This document shows, in pieces, positions 12,660 to 23,292 of a DNA stretch of 64,000 bases. Numbering within the stretch: the stretch's first letter is position 1; every line of letters begins with the position of its first letter. Source of the stretch: Pestalotiopsis fici W106-1 (taxonomy: Eukaryota > Ascomycota > Sordariomycetes > Amphisphaeriales > Sporocadaceae); contig NW_006917092.1 in the NCBI RefSeq assembly GCF_000516985.1, forward strand, positions 4,593,924 to 4,657,923. The letters are read 5' to 3'. Below the pieces are notes generated by a model. The model saw only the letters and a list, made by a program, of their open reading frames with translations, had not been told where the DNA came from and did no database searches. The translations under genes and the position numbers were made by a program.

Positions 12660-15088
12660 ATGAGTGCAATCTCTGCAACGGCCTGCCGGCGTTGCCGGGC
12701 GCAAAAGGTACGAGACTGCCAGCACCACTGGACCGCAAGTATTCTATAGTGTATCGGCTCATGCAGCATTGCAGCTACGATGCTCGCGGGAGATACCGGA
12801 GTGTGCACGCTGCTGCCGCCTTGGTAGTGATTGCTCATATCCCGTCCCTCCCGATCGGAAGCATCTCGCTTCTATCAGGTCGTCGCGAGGACTACGGACG
12901 TCACACGAAACAAATCACCACCAGTTCACCCCATGGCGTCCTTCCCAGACTGCAGATACTATCGGAAACCCTGCTGGGGTGGATGGGGGAGACAAGCAAG
13001 ACTTGATACTGCATGACCGAAGTGTTCAGAGAGTCCTCATCGAGTTGTTCTTCACCTGTAATTTCAATGCAACCCTAATATTCCATCAACCCTCTTTCAT
13101 TCGTCGTTGGAGGGAAAATGTATTACCACAGACTTTGTTACTCCCCGTCTGTGCAATGGCGACCAAGTATGCAATACCCATGAAGCTTCTGGAACACCAA
13201 GAAAAAGCCACTGACAAGCTCGCAGTTTCGCTACTTCGGCTTCGTTTAAAAAGCACCCCAATAGATCTGTCCTTGACCCATTAGGGCACGATCTAGAAGC
13301 GGTTGGCAAGAAATGGGCTCTTCGGGCGGGAGGTCAGGTCTTACAAGACATGGATCAACCTACTCTCGATAGTATTCAAGCTTGCCAAGTACTCGCAATC
13401 TACTGGTTTGCCTACAGTGACCATCGCCGTAACAATACATTTTCCGGTAAATGCAACCACCACGTCTAATTGTCACTCTTGGTAATGGAACCTGATATTT
13501 CACAGCTATTGCATACCGGGCAATTCGGACCATGGCCACTGACCTGGAAGAACACAACCCAGCAGATCTAGAGCAGTCGCCGGAGCAGGTCATACTTGAT
13601 GAAAATATTCGTCAATGTTTCTGGACATCCTGGATGGCAAACTGTGTAGACATGGATCATTATGTTGTCGGCTCTTCCATTGACCCAGTGGTGCTTGCCC
13701 TTCCTCTGCCGATATCTGAAGATGCGTATCGTGATGGCAAGCCAGAATATCAGGGGAATCTTGGGCAGTTCGTCGACGATCGAGGGGCCAGGGCGACATC
13801 CGGCTGTTCTTCAGCTGGGTCTCTAAAAGCAGAATTGATGAAAATGGTACTGAGTTGGTTAGTATTGGAAACGAATGTTTGCGCAAGCCAGTGATATTCG
13901 TTTCAAAGTGCTAATCAATTTTTCTTTTATTACTAGGGTCAGAGTCTGTGACCATGTCGCCACCAGGAAACGTGTTCCTATGAGCGAGACCATCTCAAGC
14001 CTCTTTGCACTGGACCATACCCTTCGAAGATGGAACGAAAGTCTTCCCGAGACGCTCAAATACAATACCAGGAATTTGTACGAGCAACTCGTCGCCAAGC
14101 AGGAGATCTTTTTCAGCACAATACACACCTCATATAATCAAAGCCGGCTTGTGTTGCACTCCACCCTGGTGCCAGGTTTTGGCGGGCGTGCAGCTCCTGA
14201 AGAGTTGCCGTTGGAGTTTGTCGAAGGCTATGCTCGAGTGGCCCTTGATAGTGTCCAAAACTTGTCGGCCGTAGCAAGGGATCTTCAGGCGATTGAATGG
14301 GACCCTGCAACCCTTGCGCCATTCATGGGCTATTGCATGTATGCATCGACAGCGATCCATGTAAATATTCTGAGAAGGACATCACACGCCGCATCGACCA
14401 CAAAATCCAACATTTACGCGGCCCTGAGGTTCTTGCAGGATATGAAGCCACATTGGAGATACATGGAAAGATTTGTACGTGATTCTTACTGCTTAGTTGA
14501 CTCACAACGCTCTTTGGATATATTCACTGACATGAGCTCTTGCAACAGTGGGATTGTATCGGAGTCACAGACAAAACAGACAACAAGGACCGAAGCATTG
14601 AAAGCTTCCTTGAAGAAATCGGTCCTTCAGGGACAGATACTCGTATCGCTGGGTCGCAGACGCAAATCCCAGGAACCACGGGGGCTTCAAAGTCGATAGA
14701 ATTCCCAAAGTCATTACTACCATATAGTCCCCGTATGCTGAAGTCCTTTGTGGAAGAGCATTCAGAAAGTAAAGTCAAGCATCGGGACCAGGACGACAAG
14801 GCGGCCAAGGAACAAATGCCGCCCTTGGCGAGCTCCACCACACAAGACGTGCAAAACGACATTTCTGCAGAGGTACATCTCAATTTCTCGAAAAAAGATG
14901 CCACAGACTCTGAGATGCTGCCTCTCGACTTGGAAAGCTTTGAAGAAATGGATCTCAGCATTTTTGATTGTGCAAGTCTGCCAAACACGGATCTCAACGC
15001 GATCGACAATAATTGGCACTCCACAGGATCTGTTGAGACGCCTGAAATGCCATTTGACCAGCTGATGGAGAGCTTCTTTCCAACATAA
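12660..15088 (+). CDS. Zn2Cys6 transcription factor with fungal-specific TF middle domain
   Basis: Six exons, join(12660..12707,12775..13166,13226..13446,13506..13857,13937..14474,14549..15088), 696 aa. All introns are GT-AG (59-79 nt) and all phases match. Intron 1 splits the zinc cluster. Spliced, residues 9-36 read C-x2-C-x6-C-x6-C-x2-C-x6-C (CRRC, then LRC, EC, ARC, DC). The fungal_trans domain follows from about residue 100 (FNATLIFHQPSFIRRW, then LPVCAMATNFATSASF) and includes IRQCFWTSWMANC, MVLSWVRVCDHVATRK and LRRWNESLPE. The C-terminal ~180 residues are acidic and polar, suiting an activation region. It is a nuclear regulator; no target is evident. The ATG is the first in frame after an upstream stop at 12567. 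Confidence 0.9.
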
Positions 15089-15840
15089 GATTTCTAGGGT
15101 AGTGCAAGTGATCTGCGCAGAAGCCATGGAGTTTGATTGGGTTATTGGGCATGTGGCCGATGACTCCAGGGTTAAGGTTATGCGGGGCTGGCTCAGGTTA
15201 GCTGACGTTGCTGAGCTAGGGAGGGTTGGGGCATTGCGCAGCGGACAGGTGCACCCGTGGATTAATGTAGACACCGATAACAGCCTGGGGGATGCGTAAT
15301 ATTAATGTAGATGAATGACAGCACATGCTCTGTAGAAATATGCACGTCAATCTTAAATGAAAACTGCCTACCTGTATCTAACACGGTAGTACAGGAGATT
15401 CAATGGAGCTAGGTTAGGTACCTAGTTGGCGGCACTAAGACTTGTGGAATGCTGGTCATATTCAAATGTTTCGCACCGCAACAAAGGGCTGTCTCACCTG
15501 AATCGAAGGGAATTGGGCAAACTTGTCCCCTTGAAACATTGAAAAATATGGTGGGTGATACTCGAGATGACGCATTCGGCCAAATCTCGAAGTTCCGTGG
15601 CGCACAATATTTCAGAACATATTGTCCTGCCCCTCGAGGAGTCCTCGTGTGACTTTGAAGTGATGACTTTTAAAACCTAAAATGTTTTAAGAATGTGATT
15701 ATTATGAATATTATACAAAGCGCGCTTCAATTCTAGTTAATTCCATCTCAGTAGAGACGAGGGCTGCATCCGTGAGGCTCCTATCGATCATTGCACAAAC
15801 AGATCCCAATTCGCCGGCACGAGCCAAGTCAAAAAACACC
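15089..15840. other. Intergenic, no gene seen
   Basis: About 0.75 kb between two rightward genes. It becomes AT-rich just before the downstream gene (around 15660-15715), as expected for a promoter. Confidence 0.6.
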
Positions 15841-17457
15841 ATGAACCAGGACGAAGAACACCATGTCAATCGCGACGGCCAGTTTTATGTGCGCCAAGGA
15901 CAGGTTCTGAAAGATAGATATAGACTCATTTACGAACTCGGACAAGATTCAATCGGTATATTTTGGTTATGCCATGATCAATTCGACAATGCCGCGCAGT
16001 GGAAGACGGTACAGATTATCGAGTCAGACATCGACGGCGCAGAGCGGGGATGTCGACTAGCAGCCAAAGTCTCGAAAATGGACGGTCAAAACAGCAATGC
16101 TGAACAACGAAATATTTACTGGCCTCTTGATCATTTCGTACTAGAAAGCCATCATGGCCGATGTCTGTGCTTGGTGACTGGAGTCATGGGCCCAAGCATA
16201 TTGGACATGGCATTTGACGACCCAGAGTTAATACGATCCGTTTGTTCGCAAATATGTAAAGGGTTACAATTCCTGCACAATAATGGCGTGCGCCATGGCA
16301 ACATCCGGCCTTCGAACATTCATCTACAAGTTAGCGAAAAGATCCAGGATATCGCCGAAGCCGAGATGCTGACAATACTTGGGACGACGGAAGCCCAAGA
16401 GAATTATTCTCAAGATCGTCCTCAAGGGATAAAATGGCCAGAACGACTGCAGAATTTGTTGATTCCAGACGAAGTATGTATCGGTGGACTTGAGTCGACT
16501 TCCGTTGCTTCTCACCCAGTCATGGTGTCAAAAAGCGCATTGAGGTATGCTTCCCCAGAACTCTTGTTGGGGATGGGATCTGGATTTGGTACAGACATTT
16601 GGTCTCTTGCTTGCACGATTGTCGAGATTCGGACCGGCCAAAGCCTCTTTGGTGGATGTAGATCTGCGGAAACAATGGTGGCAGGCTACGAACGTTACTT
16701 GGGGCCTTTACCAGAACTACATAAGGCTACCTGGCAGCAAGTATCAGCTACTGATCGCGAGCGAATATATGATGATGCAGCCGAGAGAGATTCTGACGTC
16801 GGAACCAACCGTGGAGGGAAGGATACAGTCAAATGCGAGGGGCAGAATGCCGAAATGGATTCCATCTACGCGGCAATCGCAAGAGACATGTTGGCAAAGA
16901 AACAAAATTTGCAAGACCGGCACGGTGGCGACGAAACCAAGGCAATTGCGTACCGGTTGTCAAAGGCAGAGGTCCTCATCTTGGGCGATCTGTTGTGCAG
17001 GATGCTCAAATACAAAGAAGAAGAAAGATTGGCAATTGGCGAAATCATTGAACACTCGTGGTTTTCATCCAAGTTTCGCAGGTTTGCCCAGGTGCAGGTC
17101 GAACAAACTACATTGATTAACCCTAGCAACGAAAATGCACAAGTCATCATCAATGGGGAAAATCAAAAAGTCCGAAGGCGTCTGACAGTTGTGGAGAGAA
17201 AGGGGAGCTCTAGACTTGAGATGGACAACCACCAGATTACCCGATCAAAGCAAACAAGAGCTTCGCGGTTAGGGCACGCCTCCAGATTTGATCTGATGAA
17301 TACTGGAATAGGCGGGTTCATCTTGGGGTTGGGCATTGCAACCGTCTTTTGGACTCTGTTGATCATGGTCAAATTGAAGCCAGTCACTGGCCAGTCATTT
17401 TGGGCCCTTGATACAATGGTTGTGGAGCGTATTGCGGATTCCGTCTTTAGAATTTGA
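15841..17457 (+). CDS. SRPK-like pseudokinase with C-terminal transmembrane segment
   Basis: Single exon, 538 aa from the ATG at 15841 (context ACACCATGA); the frame is open a little further upstream but without ATG. The fold is kinase-like and closest to SR-protein kinases: LCLVTGVMGPSIL matches the SRPK hinge, QICKGLQFLHNNG the helix before the catalytic loop, and ALRYASPELLLGMGSGFGTD with IWSLACTIVEIRTGQSLF the activation segment and helix F. Catalytic sites are lost. The glycine loop is ELGQDSIG, the VAIK lysine position reads TVQI, HRDxKxxN reads HGNIRPSN (Asp to Asn, Lys to Arg), and no DFG is visible. A basic stretch precedes a hydrophobic segment (GGFILGLGIATVFWTLLIMV) about 40 residues from the end, suggesting a tail anchor. 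Intact frame plus lost catalysis suggests a scaffold or sensor. Confidence 0.8.
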   Translation: MNQDEEHHVNRDGQFYVRQGQVLKDRYRLIYELGQDSIGIFWLCHDQFDNAAQWKTVQIIESDIDGAERGCRLAAKVSKMDGQNSNAEQRNIYWPLDHFVLESHHGRCLCLVTGVMGPSILDMAFDDPELIRSVCSQICKGLQFLHNNGVRHGNIRPSNIHLQVSEKIQDIAEAEMLTILGTTEAQENYSQDRPQGIKWPERLQNLLIPDEVCIGGLESTSVASHPVMVSKSALRYASPELLLGMGSGFGTDIWSLACTIVEIRTGQSLFGGCRSAETMVAGYERYLGPLPELHKATWQQVSATDRERIYDDAAERDSDVGTNRGGKDTVKCEGQNAEMDSIYAAIARDMLAKKQNLQDRHGGDETKAIAYRLSKAEVLILGDLLCRMLKYKEEERLAIGEIIEHSWFSSKFRRFAQVQVEQTTLINPSNENAQVIINGENQKVRRRLTVVERKGSSRLEMDNHQITRSKQTRASRLGHASRFDLMNTGIGGFILGLGIATVFWTLLIMVKLKPVTGQSFWALDTMVVERIADSVFRI

Positions 17458-19358
17458 TACAGCTACTGCGTGCTTGCAAGATACATAAATTGCTGCGATG
17501 ATCCATGGGGGACATGATACAAAATATTTGGGAGATCGGTCGTCTTGTCATAACCAGGCTGCTATCATGCATGTTTATGCTGCATATTTTCGCAACAACA
17601 TGTATCAACAATATTCATTTGCTTTTAGATACACAAGAAAAAAAAATGTTGCATTATGCAGGCCTTTGTCCTTTGTCTTCAATGTTTTCTTTCTATTGGT
17701 TTCAGATGCACGTGCCACACCACGGGCGCCGAACTAGTTGCTGGATTTCCGTTTGCGGCGAAATGTGGTAGTGACTGAGGCTACGACGCTGGTTGGGTTG
17801 CCAACAAAAGGTGGGGCGGGCTGTTCGCGCGGCTGGCAGCCCAGGCCGGCGGGCGCGGGCCTGTGCGTTGGCGCAGGCGGCGTGGGCACCTGCACAATCA
17901 GTAAACGCCAGAATTACTAGTATAAATCCATCTGGAATTCCTCTCATTTTCCAAATCTTTTTTCTCTTGCTTCTTCATTCAAAACCTGATGTTCCAACGT
18001 CAGTTACCCTGGGGGCCGCCAGCTCTGATGACCGTCTTGGACTGCTTTGTTTGAACTCATATGTAGTCTGCGTCGTCTCTTCAAGCTTCTTTCAAGATAA
18101 CTTTTGAGAGCCATTCAAAGTGTCTCTCTTTTGTTCGTTGGTCGCAAGCTTTCATGGTGGGTCAGCTAGCTTCGGGACCAATCGTACCAGCATGTTCGTA
18201 ACGAGGATCTGTCGTCTTCTGACAACAGCACCCAACTTTACGACACTGATGCGTGACGGATGGGGCAGCCTCCAGGCTGTGAACACTTCCCCCGAACCCC
18301 ATTCAGCCCTTGTGAGTTCTTCGGAGCTCATGAGCGTTTGTCACTCGGTTCAGTTTTGGTGAGTGGATGCCAACCTGCCGCCCATATCTTTGATTTCACT
18401 TTCAAAGTGCCAAGAGGAGGTCTAGCGCAATGCGTACTCTTCCAAGGGTAACGGAGTTCCAATATCGTCTAGGGGGAAAGACGAGGGACAACAAATCCGG
18501 CGCAAGCTATTACACGCGTGTCAATGTTTAATCTCTTCACACACATCAGTTCCTCTCTCTTTTTTTCGAGGTTTTTGATCGTGTGATGAGCAACGCGGAC
18601 CATCCAGTGTGCAGAAGATAATCCAGTGCTGGTGTTGGGTTATCCTCCCTAACCGATCAACACTTGGGTAAAAAGAAGAGGTCGTGCCCTTTCCGTTGCG
18701 TGCTTGATTGGGTAGTCTTGCACGCGATCAACATTGGGCAATTCGGGGCTGCTGGCTTCATCACGGGTACTTCTTTTTGGAAACTCCATCATGGAAACTG
18801 AACTTTTTCTCAGTCATCCTGATGCAAACTTTTTTTTTCGTTATACCATTCAGCTTGCCTGAGGGTATGAGGAAGAATTGCAGAAAAGTTGAACCAATGA
18901 TGCTGATACCCAAGCTGTGAATCGATCATTATACCTGCCACTCAGTTCATTTTGAAGAGTTTCTGCGTAATTGATGCTTCTCGATAGCCAAGTTGTCTGG
19001 CTTGAGTATTCCGAAACATGAAAAGAAACATCATTGGAACGGCCGACCACACGACGAAAAAGATTCCAAGTTCTGGCACACTATTTATATAATTCGTCCA
19101 GCGAAAAAGCTACGAGTCAATCAATGCTAAATAATGCATTATCCATATATGAAATCCTGGACCCATACTGTCTCCATCACAAACTGGTACCTTGGCTACG
19201 TACACTCGATCAATGCCCGCAGGACTCATGCAGAAACCACTTCCCCAATGAACATCATCACGAACCATGTTGAATAGAGCTCCCAAATGTTTGTAATCAC
19301 TGCGTTGATCCAAACCTCGTCCATAATGGCGGACTAGATTGCAATAAATCCCGCAACA
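17458..19358. other. Intergenic with a GC-rich patch; no gene seen
   Basis: About 1.9 kb without a recognisable gene. A GC-rich block at roughly 17810-17895 stands out from its AT-richer surroundings but has no coding signature in any frame. The rest is pyrimidine-rich in places (17940-18130, 18550-18570). Confidence 0.5.
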
Positions 19359-19975
19359 TTAGATCATTGCCAGCGCGAAGAAAGCGCCGGCAAGCACGTT
19401 TGCAGCTGCAGCTGTTGGGACAGACGCAGCATTAGGCGTGGTGGACGAAGAAGCGCTACCAGCAGTAATGGAAGGGGTCTGCGTGGTCACGAGCGTGGTG
19501 CCAGAGGTTGTAATTGTCGCAACTGTTGGCGTGGGTGTAGTGGTAGAAGTGGTCGAGCTGGACCCGGAAGTAGAAGTGGTAGCGGCGGCCAGATCCAAAG
19601 TCCAGCCGCATGTACGCATCAACTCGGTCACATCTGCATAGAGTATGTCAGTATCAAAAGGACTAGAGCGATATGTGCAGCGCGCTCATGCTCACCATTG
19701 TCGACTCGGTCATCATCGTCCCGGTCTTCGTTGTTGTAGACGCAGATGGCGCAGGTGTTGAGAATGGACTGCGCATTGGAAGTACCGCAGACGCAGTTGT
19801 TGTAGTCGGACTCGTTGCGAGTCTGGTCGTCGCAAGTAGTGCCAATGGTAAAGACCTGCTGGCAGTTTGAGTCGGATCGACAGGCTGACGGGACGTCTCC
19901 AGTGTCAACGACGTTCTCGGCGACAACAACCTTCAGAAGGAGGGCCAAGGAAGCGAGTTGAGCAATGAGCTGCAT
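19359..19975 (-). CDS. Cys-rich secreted protein with predicted GPI anchor
   Basis: Two exons, complement(join(19359..19633,19696..19975)), 184 aa; the 62-nt intron joins RVDN to DVTELMRTCGW. A signal peptide (MQLIAQLASLALLLKVVVA) precedes a compact domain with eight cysteines (ACRS, NCQQ, TTCD, NCVCG, TCAIC, RTCGW), then a Thr/Ser-rich stalk. The end is small residues plus a hydrophobic tail (AAAANVLAGAFFALAMI), the pattern of a GPI attachment signal. The cysteine pattern is not CFEM as far as I can tell. It is probably a wall or plasma-membrane surface protein of unknown function. A TATA-like GATATAAATG lies about 90 bp upstream of the ATG. Confidence 0.8.
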
Positions 19976-21004
19976 GATGAAGGTGAAATATCAATATGTG
20001 ATGTTCTGAGTGCTGGTGGGTGTCGAATTTGTTGAGTTTGTCGAGTTTCTTGTGCTTGTCAATTGATGATATAAATGTTGGAGTTTGCATCCCTCGTTGA
20101 TTGTTATATACTTAAGAGCTTCAGGATACGAGTGGAGCAGATATCTGGGTATCGTGCTCTAAGAAGACCAAATTTCTAGACTGCCTTCATTCATACGCGT
20201 TCAATTCTCTCTGAAAAGATGAAAATAGCACAATACAACCTCAGCATACTTTGCAAAGTCCAATGTCCTTGCGGTGGTGCCACGAGATCTGTGCAGATGG
20301 TACCGTACCGAGGATAGATCCAGAAAGCTGCAATGATGATCAGAGCACAGCCTCTTCATTCAAGCTGAGGAAATAGAGTTGGACAACTACACGAACAAGA
20401 AGACCAACCAATTGGCACACGTCATGTGCGCCTTGCCCAGACTTCAAGCTTCGAATTATGCATATTCGGGCGGGTGGGGAAAGCCAAGTCTCATCGCATA
20501 TCTTCCTTTCACCCGACACGTCGTAGTGATGCGGGAGAAGGGAAGGTGCTGGTCAGAGGATTTGATATATCGTGTCTTGAAACTGAGCTGTTGCTATGTT
20601 GGCATTGAGCATCACCTTGCATCTATATGAAATCACAAGGTCTGTTAGTAGCCACCTTGACTTGTACATAATTTACCATCATATATGATTCCAAAAAGTA
20701 GTACGCGAGAGTAGAAAGATTTTAAATTCACCAATGCCAATTTTTCATCGCTTCCAAGCTTCATATTAGCTGGAAATTGCAGAGGAGTATCTGTTCGAAG
20801 GTGATTATGAAAGTGACCGATCAACTGCCTCGGTGATCGCAGTTGGTTGCTATTGACCAAGATCAATTCCTTGATTAATTCCATAATCATTCGTATATGC
20901 GAGGTTGTCGTGGAATCCGACCTCTCAAGAGTGTTGACGTTGTTTCATTCGTGGCCCTGCATGCAATGTCCCATTGATTGGCGTACACGCATCAGGCACC
21001 AGCG
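19976..21004. other. Intergenic, no gene seen
   Basis: Contains the presumed promoter of the GPI-type gene at its left end (TATATACTTAAG near 20105 and the TATA-like box near 20068). The rest shows only short, non-protein-like frames. Confidence 0.55.
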
Positions 21005-21012
21005 AAAAAAAG
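21005..21012. repeat. Target-site duplication, left copy (AAAAAAAG)
   Basis: An 8-bp direct repeat immediately outside the left inverted repeat; the same 8 bases follow the right inverted repeat at 21444-21451. A-rich sequence lowers its specificity, but the exact abutment on both sides supports it. Confidence 0.75.
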
Positions 21013-21086
21013 GAGTAATGCTAGCAGCGCTATGTCACCTTAGCTAATAGCGCTATGTACCACTATATCCCGTAATCTGCGCCTGC
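21013..21086 (+). repeat. Left terminal inverted repeat (74 bp)
   Basis: Pairs with 21370-21443 in reverse orientation, about 86 percent identity with no gaps. It contains two TAGCGCTATG-like motifs separated by about 20 bp. Confidence 0.9.
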
Positions 21087-21369
21087 CCCCCCCCCCCCCC
21101 CCCCCCCAGCCTGCTAACATCTTATATTTTAAATTCTAGTTCTTGGAAATAGTTTCAAATTTGATTCTCTCCATTTACCTAGGTTATAGGCCTTGCGCAG
21201 TGCTATAGCTGCTGCATTTATCGTTATTTTCAACGACGAGGGCCTATTCGAAAAGTGGATGGGTAATTAAGCCAATTAGTTACGATGCAACGCATAAGTT
21301 AGTATCCTTCGAAATGGCCTTTTAAATTCTCGCATTTCTCGCTGTTTTCGTATCTACGGCGGGCTGTAT

Positions 21370-21443
21370 GCAGGTGCGGATAACGGGATATAGTGATGCA
21401 TAGCGCTGCTAGCCAAGGTAACATAGCGCTGTTAGCATTACTC
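21370..21443 (-). repeat. Right terminal inverted repeat (74 bp)
   Basis: Reverse complement of 21013-21086 with ten substitutions, of which nine are C/T or G/A changes. That bias fits RIP-type mutation or simple transition drift. Confidence 0.9.
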
Positions 21444-21451
21444 AAAAAAAG
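21444..21451. repeat. Target-site duplication, right copy (AAAAAAAG)
   Basis: Directly follows the right inverted repeat and matches 21005-21012 exactly. Confidence 0.75.
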
Positions 21452-21997
21452 GTACCAAAGCCACAGTGGTGATGAATTGTGCAGCACGCTGAGACAAGCC
21501 AAGAATTCTCGGTTGTTCTTGGTGGAATCTTGGTATTCTGATTGCCGCAATTGCGCTGATCGTATCGGCCGCAGCTGGCTTGGCTCTCGGCAAACCCCCA
21601 CAAGGCACGCAGGCCAAGAGCTCCGCCCCGTACCGCCGTCCACGCCCGCACGTGAGTTTTGCTGTGATCCATATAATCAGACTCCGGTTGTGGTTCTTTA
21701 GCCTAGTAATCAGGCATGCTGTTAACCGACCGAGGTAATGATGGCAATGGTTGGTGAAAGAATCTCGTCACTCAAATCATCCTTTCAGTGATGAATATGA
21801 GACAGAACGGCCATCGTCTAAGTTTCTGAAATATTTTGGGGCTCTCGCCGGTAACCTATTAGTGGAGCTTCCAAAAACTTTGTGCATTTGAGACTTGACT
21901 TTCTGATATCCTGTTCGGCTTATTTGTCACCTCCAACTTCGTGTGTGGACTCAGTAGGATGGTGATGGCGCACTTTCATCTATTGGGATGACTCAAT

Positions 21998-22366
21998 TTA
22001 CCAAAACCTGCTGAGTATCGATAACAGTATCGATGCAAAAGCTAACGACACCATTTTACCAATCGGAGTCCCTTCATGAAGCAGATCAAGAATCAAAAGA
22101 ACCATCAATAGTACGGAAGTCAAAAGGAGAAACACAACCATCAGGCGAACCGCAATATTCACCGAGAATATCGCTTTGGTGTTCGAGGTTAATGTGCTGA
22201 ATAGTCCTTTCCAGTAGTCTCCCAAAGCCATGACAATTTGTACCGGAGCTCTGATCCATGCCGATTCATGTTGCCGCCATGGAGTTCCGGCATCAATGTT
22301 GGTCCCAAAGAGCCTCGTCGTCTCGTCATGATCTTCGAAATTGCCCGAGGACATGGCTGATGCCAT
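21998..22366 (-). CDS. Hypothetical small membrane protein
   Basis: A 122-codon frame from the ATG at 22366. The N-terminal half is polar (EDHDETTRLFGT) with amphipathic sequence around WIRAPVQIVMALGDYW. Two hydrophobic segments follow: one long (about 25 residues, VRLMVVFLLLTSVLLMVLLI) and one short near the end. I recognise no family. The end is uncertain: GTAAAATGG at about 22059 and an AG at about 22003 could form an intron giving a different, short C-terminus. The frame also stays open 25 codons upstream of the ATG, so a 5' exon is possible. It may be a real small gene or a fragment; composition is protein-like. Confidence 0.4.
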   Translation of the reverse strand: MASAMSSGNFEDHDETTRLFGTNIDAGTPWRQHESAWIRAPVQIVMALGDYWKGLFSTLTSNTKAIFSVNIAVRLMVVFLLLTSVLLMVLLILDLLHEGTPIGKMVSLAFASILLSILSRFW

Positions 22367-23292
22367 TCTTTTGAATCGATTCTTGATGAAAGTTATGAGT
22401 TGAATGTCCTGTGCAGAGATATATGTGCAGCCCGGTGACACGCCAGACCTGAAGCTGAGATGAGATGTATTAAAAGTTGTCGTTCCACGAGCTAAAACTG
22501 GTGATCAAGTTGGGGATATATGCGACATGTGCAAGATTCCATGTTTGTTGTACCTGAAAGTTTGCATCTACCTTTTTCTTATGCGACCAGAAATGGTGCG
22601 GGGAATTACTCAGCTCCCAGACACTGCAGTTGCTGCATAACGTCGCAAGGCTGTCACATAGAGGCTGTGCGAGGCTCCTTGGGGGCTGAAGGGCGCTCGG
22701 CTTGGGGCGAAACCTAGGTCAGTGCTACACAGTGGAAAGAAACTCCAAGAGCTACGCGACCGGCTGTCGGTTCTCCATGGTTAAGTATTGAAAACTATGA
22801 TATGGGCTTTGCAAGGGTACTGTGACTTTCCAGCCTTTGTCATTACAGTTTTGATTTGGTGGCTGGGCGTGTATCCTTGAGAATGATTCATCGGGTATTC
22901 TAGAAGCTATTGAAGTTTGAATAGATTCAAGCTGAGCTTTGGATCAATTCTTCAACTTGGCTCAAAGATATTAAAGGAAATATTCGAGTTCTTGAAAGTC
23001 TTTGGATATCGAGGCGCATAACTCGATTGCTGCTTGATTTTGGTGTATATCCGAAGCAAATCGTGCATCAACGAAGAAAGTGAAATGCCATACGCGAGCA
23101 GCGAGATAGAACAATTCACACGTAGTTTAGAAAGATTTACCTTGACCTGTTGAGGGTGAGGGGACCAAATGAAAAGCTGAATATAAATCTATTTTGTCAA
23201 TGTAGGGAAGAGTAACAATTGGAAGTATATAGGCTGAGTCAAGTCTAATCGCGACGGAGACATTTGGGTACGAACGATCCAATTTGCAAGGA
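22367..23292. other. Intergenic, no gene seen
   Basis: About 0.9 kb between two leftward genes with nothing recognisable. It includes several AT-rich segments around 22910-23000. Confidence 0.55.

Larger units (their letters stand above)
21013..21443. mobile_element. MITE, 431-bp non-autonomous DNA transposon (hAT-like by target-site size)
   Basis: The element starts GAGTAATGCTAGCAGCGC and ends with the reverse complement of the same terminus (GCATTACTC). The terminal inverted repeats are 74 bp with 64 matches; nine of the ten differences are transitions. Flanks carry an 8-bp direct repeat, AAAAAAAG. The interior is AT-rich with no open frame of interest, so it cannot code for its own transposase. 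Each arm holds two copies of the TAGCGCTATG-type subterminal motif, a possible transposase-binding site. An 8-bp duplication is typical of hAT elements; the superfamily call is inference. A run of 22 C starts at the inner edge of the left arm. Confidence 0.85.

Noticed and set aside
15772..15840. Upstream extension of the SRPK-like frame
   Set aside because: It begins at a non-ATG codon; the first ATG in good context is at 15841.
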